Origin: RGIG3102 sp964369975
Lineage (GTDB): Bacteria > Bacillota > Clostridia > Oscillospirales > Ruminococcaceae
Length of the DNA stretch: 6,844 nucleotides
Direction: 5' to 3'
Assembly (NCBI GenBank): GCA_964369975.1
Contig: CAYJFZ010000035.1
Location: 1-6,844, forward strand
Positions 6,523-6,844 of the stretch are shown one piece after another. The notes beneath the pieces are model-generated. The model was not told the DNA's origin and made no database searches. It was given only the letters and a program-made list of their open reading frames with translations. The position numbers and the translations under genes are program-made. Within the stretch, counting starts at the first letter, position 1; each line of letters opens with the position of its first letter.

Positions 6523-6530
6523 TCCTTTTC
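6523..6530 (-). promoter_or_regulatory. ribosome-binding site deciding the start of peptide copy 1
   Basis: GAAAAGGA on the minus strand ends directly against the ATG at 6522 but nine bases from the ATG at 6513. Copies 2 and 3 also have AAAGGAG exactly nine bases before their ATGs, which supports 6513. Confidence 0.75.
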
Positions 6531-6546
6531 TGTTTATTTACTTTAA

Positions 6547-6612
6547 TTAGTATAAGTTTTCTTTAGTTGCATAAGATTGTGCAGCAAGTTTTAATAATGA
6601 TGTAACTTTCAT
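6547..6612 (-). CDS. 21-residue peptide, copy 2 of tandem family
   Basis: The minus-strand frame from ATG at 6612 gives MKVTSLLKLAAQSYA followed by TKENLY. The ribosome site AAAGGAG (6628-6622) is nine bases upstream. It is close to copy 3: several of the codon differences between them are synonymous (Leu9 CTT/TTA, Gln12 CAA/CAG, Ala15 GCA/GCT), and others are conservative (Val/Ile at 3, Asn/Asp at 19). That is the pattern of a selected protein rather than a chance frame. The first half is mildly hydrophobic with Lys2, the second half polar, with a net charge of about +2. Thirty-three bases separate it from copy 1 and 71 from copy 3, so one transcript is likely. Function is unknown to me. Confidence 0.86.
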   Translation of the reverse strand: MKVTSLLKLAAQSYATKENLY

Positions 6613-6631
6613 ATTATTTATCTCCTTTCTT

Positions 6632-6644
6632 CGGCCATAGGCCG
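6632..6644 (-). promoter_or_regulatory. small GC-rich hairpin just upstream of the copy 2 ribosome site
   Basis: CGGCC (6632-6636) and GGCCG (6640-6644) form a perfect five-pair stem around ATA. It is an island of GC in very AT-rich DNA and ends three bases before the AAAGGAG site on the minus strand. The leader of copy 3 lacks it. It could influence translation or mark a former element junction; neither can be shown. Confidence 0.4.
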
Positions 6645-6683
6645 TTGTTAAGTGGTTTATCGTTTATTCTTGTTTTACTTTGA

Positions 6684-6749
6684 TTAAACTAAATCTTCTT
6701 TGTTAGCATAAGACTGTGCAGCTAAATTTAATAATGATGTGATTTTCAT
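6684..6749 (-). CDS. 21-residue peptide, copy 3 of tandem family
   Basis: From the ATG at 6749 the minus strand encodes MKITSLLNLAAQSYA followed by NKEDLV, then TAA. AAAGGAG at 6765-6759 is nine bases upstream. The visible 15 residues of copy 4 are identical in sequence and DNA, which shows a recent duplication. Hydrophobic residues at 3, 7, 10, 14 and 21 fall on a 4-3-4 spacing, so one face of a short helix would be apolar, and the net charge is about zero. There is no Cys, no lipobox and no long hydrophobic core as in membrane toxins. Candidates are a secreted amphipathic or signalling peptide or a small intracellular regulator, all unproven. Confidence 0.86.
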   Translation of the reverse strand: MKITSLLNLAAQSYANKEDLV

Positions 6750-6794
6750 AATTGTTTTCTCCTTTATTCATTGTTGTTTTAAGTTTTGTTTTGA

Positions 6795-6844
6795 TTAAAC
6801 TAAATCTTCTTTGTTAGCATAAGACTGTGCAGCTAAATTTAATA
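6795..6844 (-). CDS. 21-residue peptide, copy 4 (5' part outside window)
   Basis: The last 15 codons and the TAA of another family member are visible on the minus strand, encoding LNLAAQSYANKEDLV, identical to residues 7-21 of copy 3. The start codon and ribosome site lie beyond the right edge. Its gene ends 45 bases before the copy 3 start. The array is therefore at least four genes long and may continue. Confidence 0.82.
   Translation of the reverse strand, partial: LNLAAQSYANKEDLV

Larger units (their letters stand above)
6679..6844 (-). repeat. recent tandem duplication covering peptide copies 3 and 4 (111-bp period)
   Basis: Bases 6679-6733 and 6790-6844 are identical over all 55 positions, up to the edge of the window. 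The period is 111 bases, one gene plus its spacer. Bases just to the left (6678 against 6789) differ, so identity begins two to six bases beyond the stop codons. Confidence 0.9.

Overview
The window is AT-rich DNA with Shine-Dalgarno motifs close to AAGGAGG, short U-tailed terminators and many AT-ending codons. Together with a YtvI-type AI-2E permease and a lipoprotein MglB, this points to a low-GC Firmicute, most likely an anaerobic Clostridia member (Lachnospirales-like). The family and genus are inference; no rRNA or species marker is present.

Layout. Positions 2-454 are the 3' end of a DEAD-box RNA helicase: four 33-bp (11-residue) Arg/Lys/Asp-rich repeats, then a DbpA-type RNA-binding domain, closed by a strong terminator. 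An AT-rich gap with two hairpins follows. Positions 773-1858 are a monocistronic AI-2E-family membrane protein (YtvI type) with its own promoter and terminator. Positions 2128-6424 are a galactose/methyl-galactoside ABC transporter operon. It has a good promoter, then mglB (binding lipoprotein), a stable intercistronic hairpin, mglA (double ATPase), mglC (permease) and a 125-residue single-pass membrane protein with one Listeria-Bacteroides/InlB-type repeat, ending at a long bidirectional terminator. MglB should capture the sugar outside the membrane, MglC form the channel and MglA drive import. The last gene is transcribed with them but has no recognised role.

Positions 6448-6844, minus strand, hold the most unusual content. 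There are three complete tandem genes for 21-residue peptides and the start of a fourth running off the right edge. Each complete copy has an AAAGGA/AAAGGAG ribosome site exactly 9 nt before its ATG. All share M1, L7, A10 and an S-Y-A motif at 13-15. They converge on the mgl operon and share its terminator. I do not recognise this family. It is the best candidate here for an undescribed system; its promoter and any partner genes lie beyond the window.
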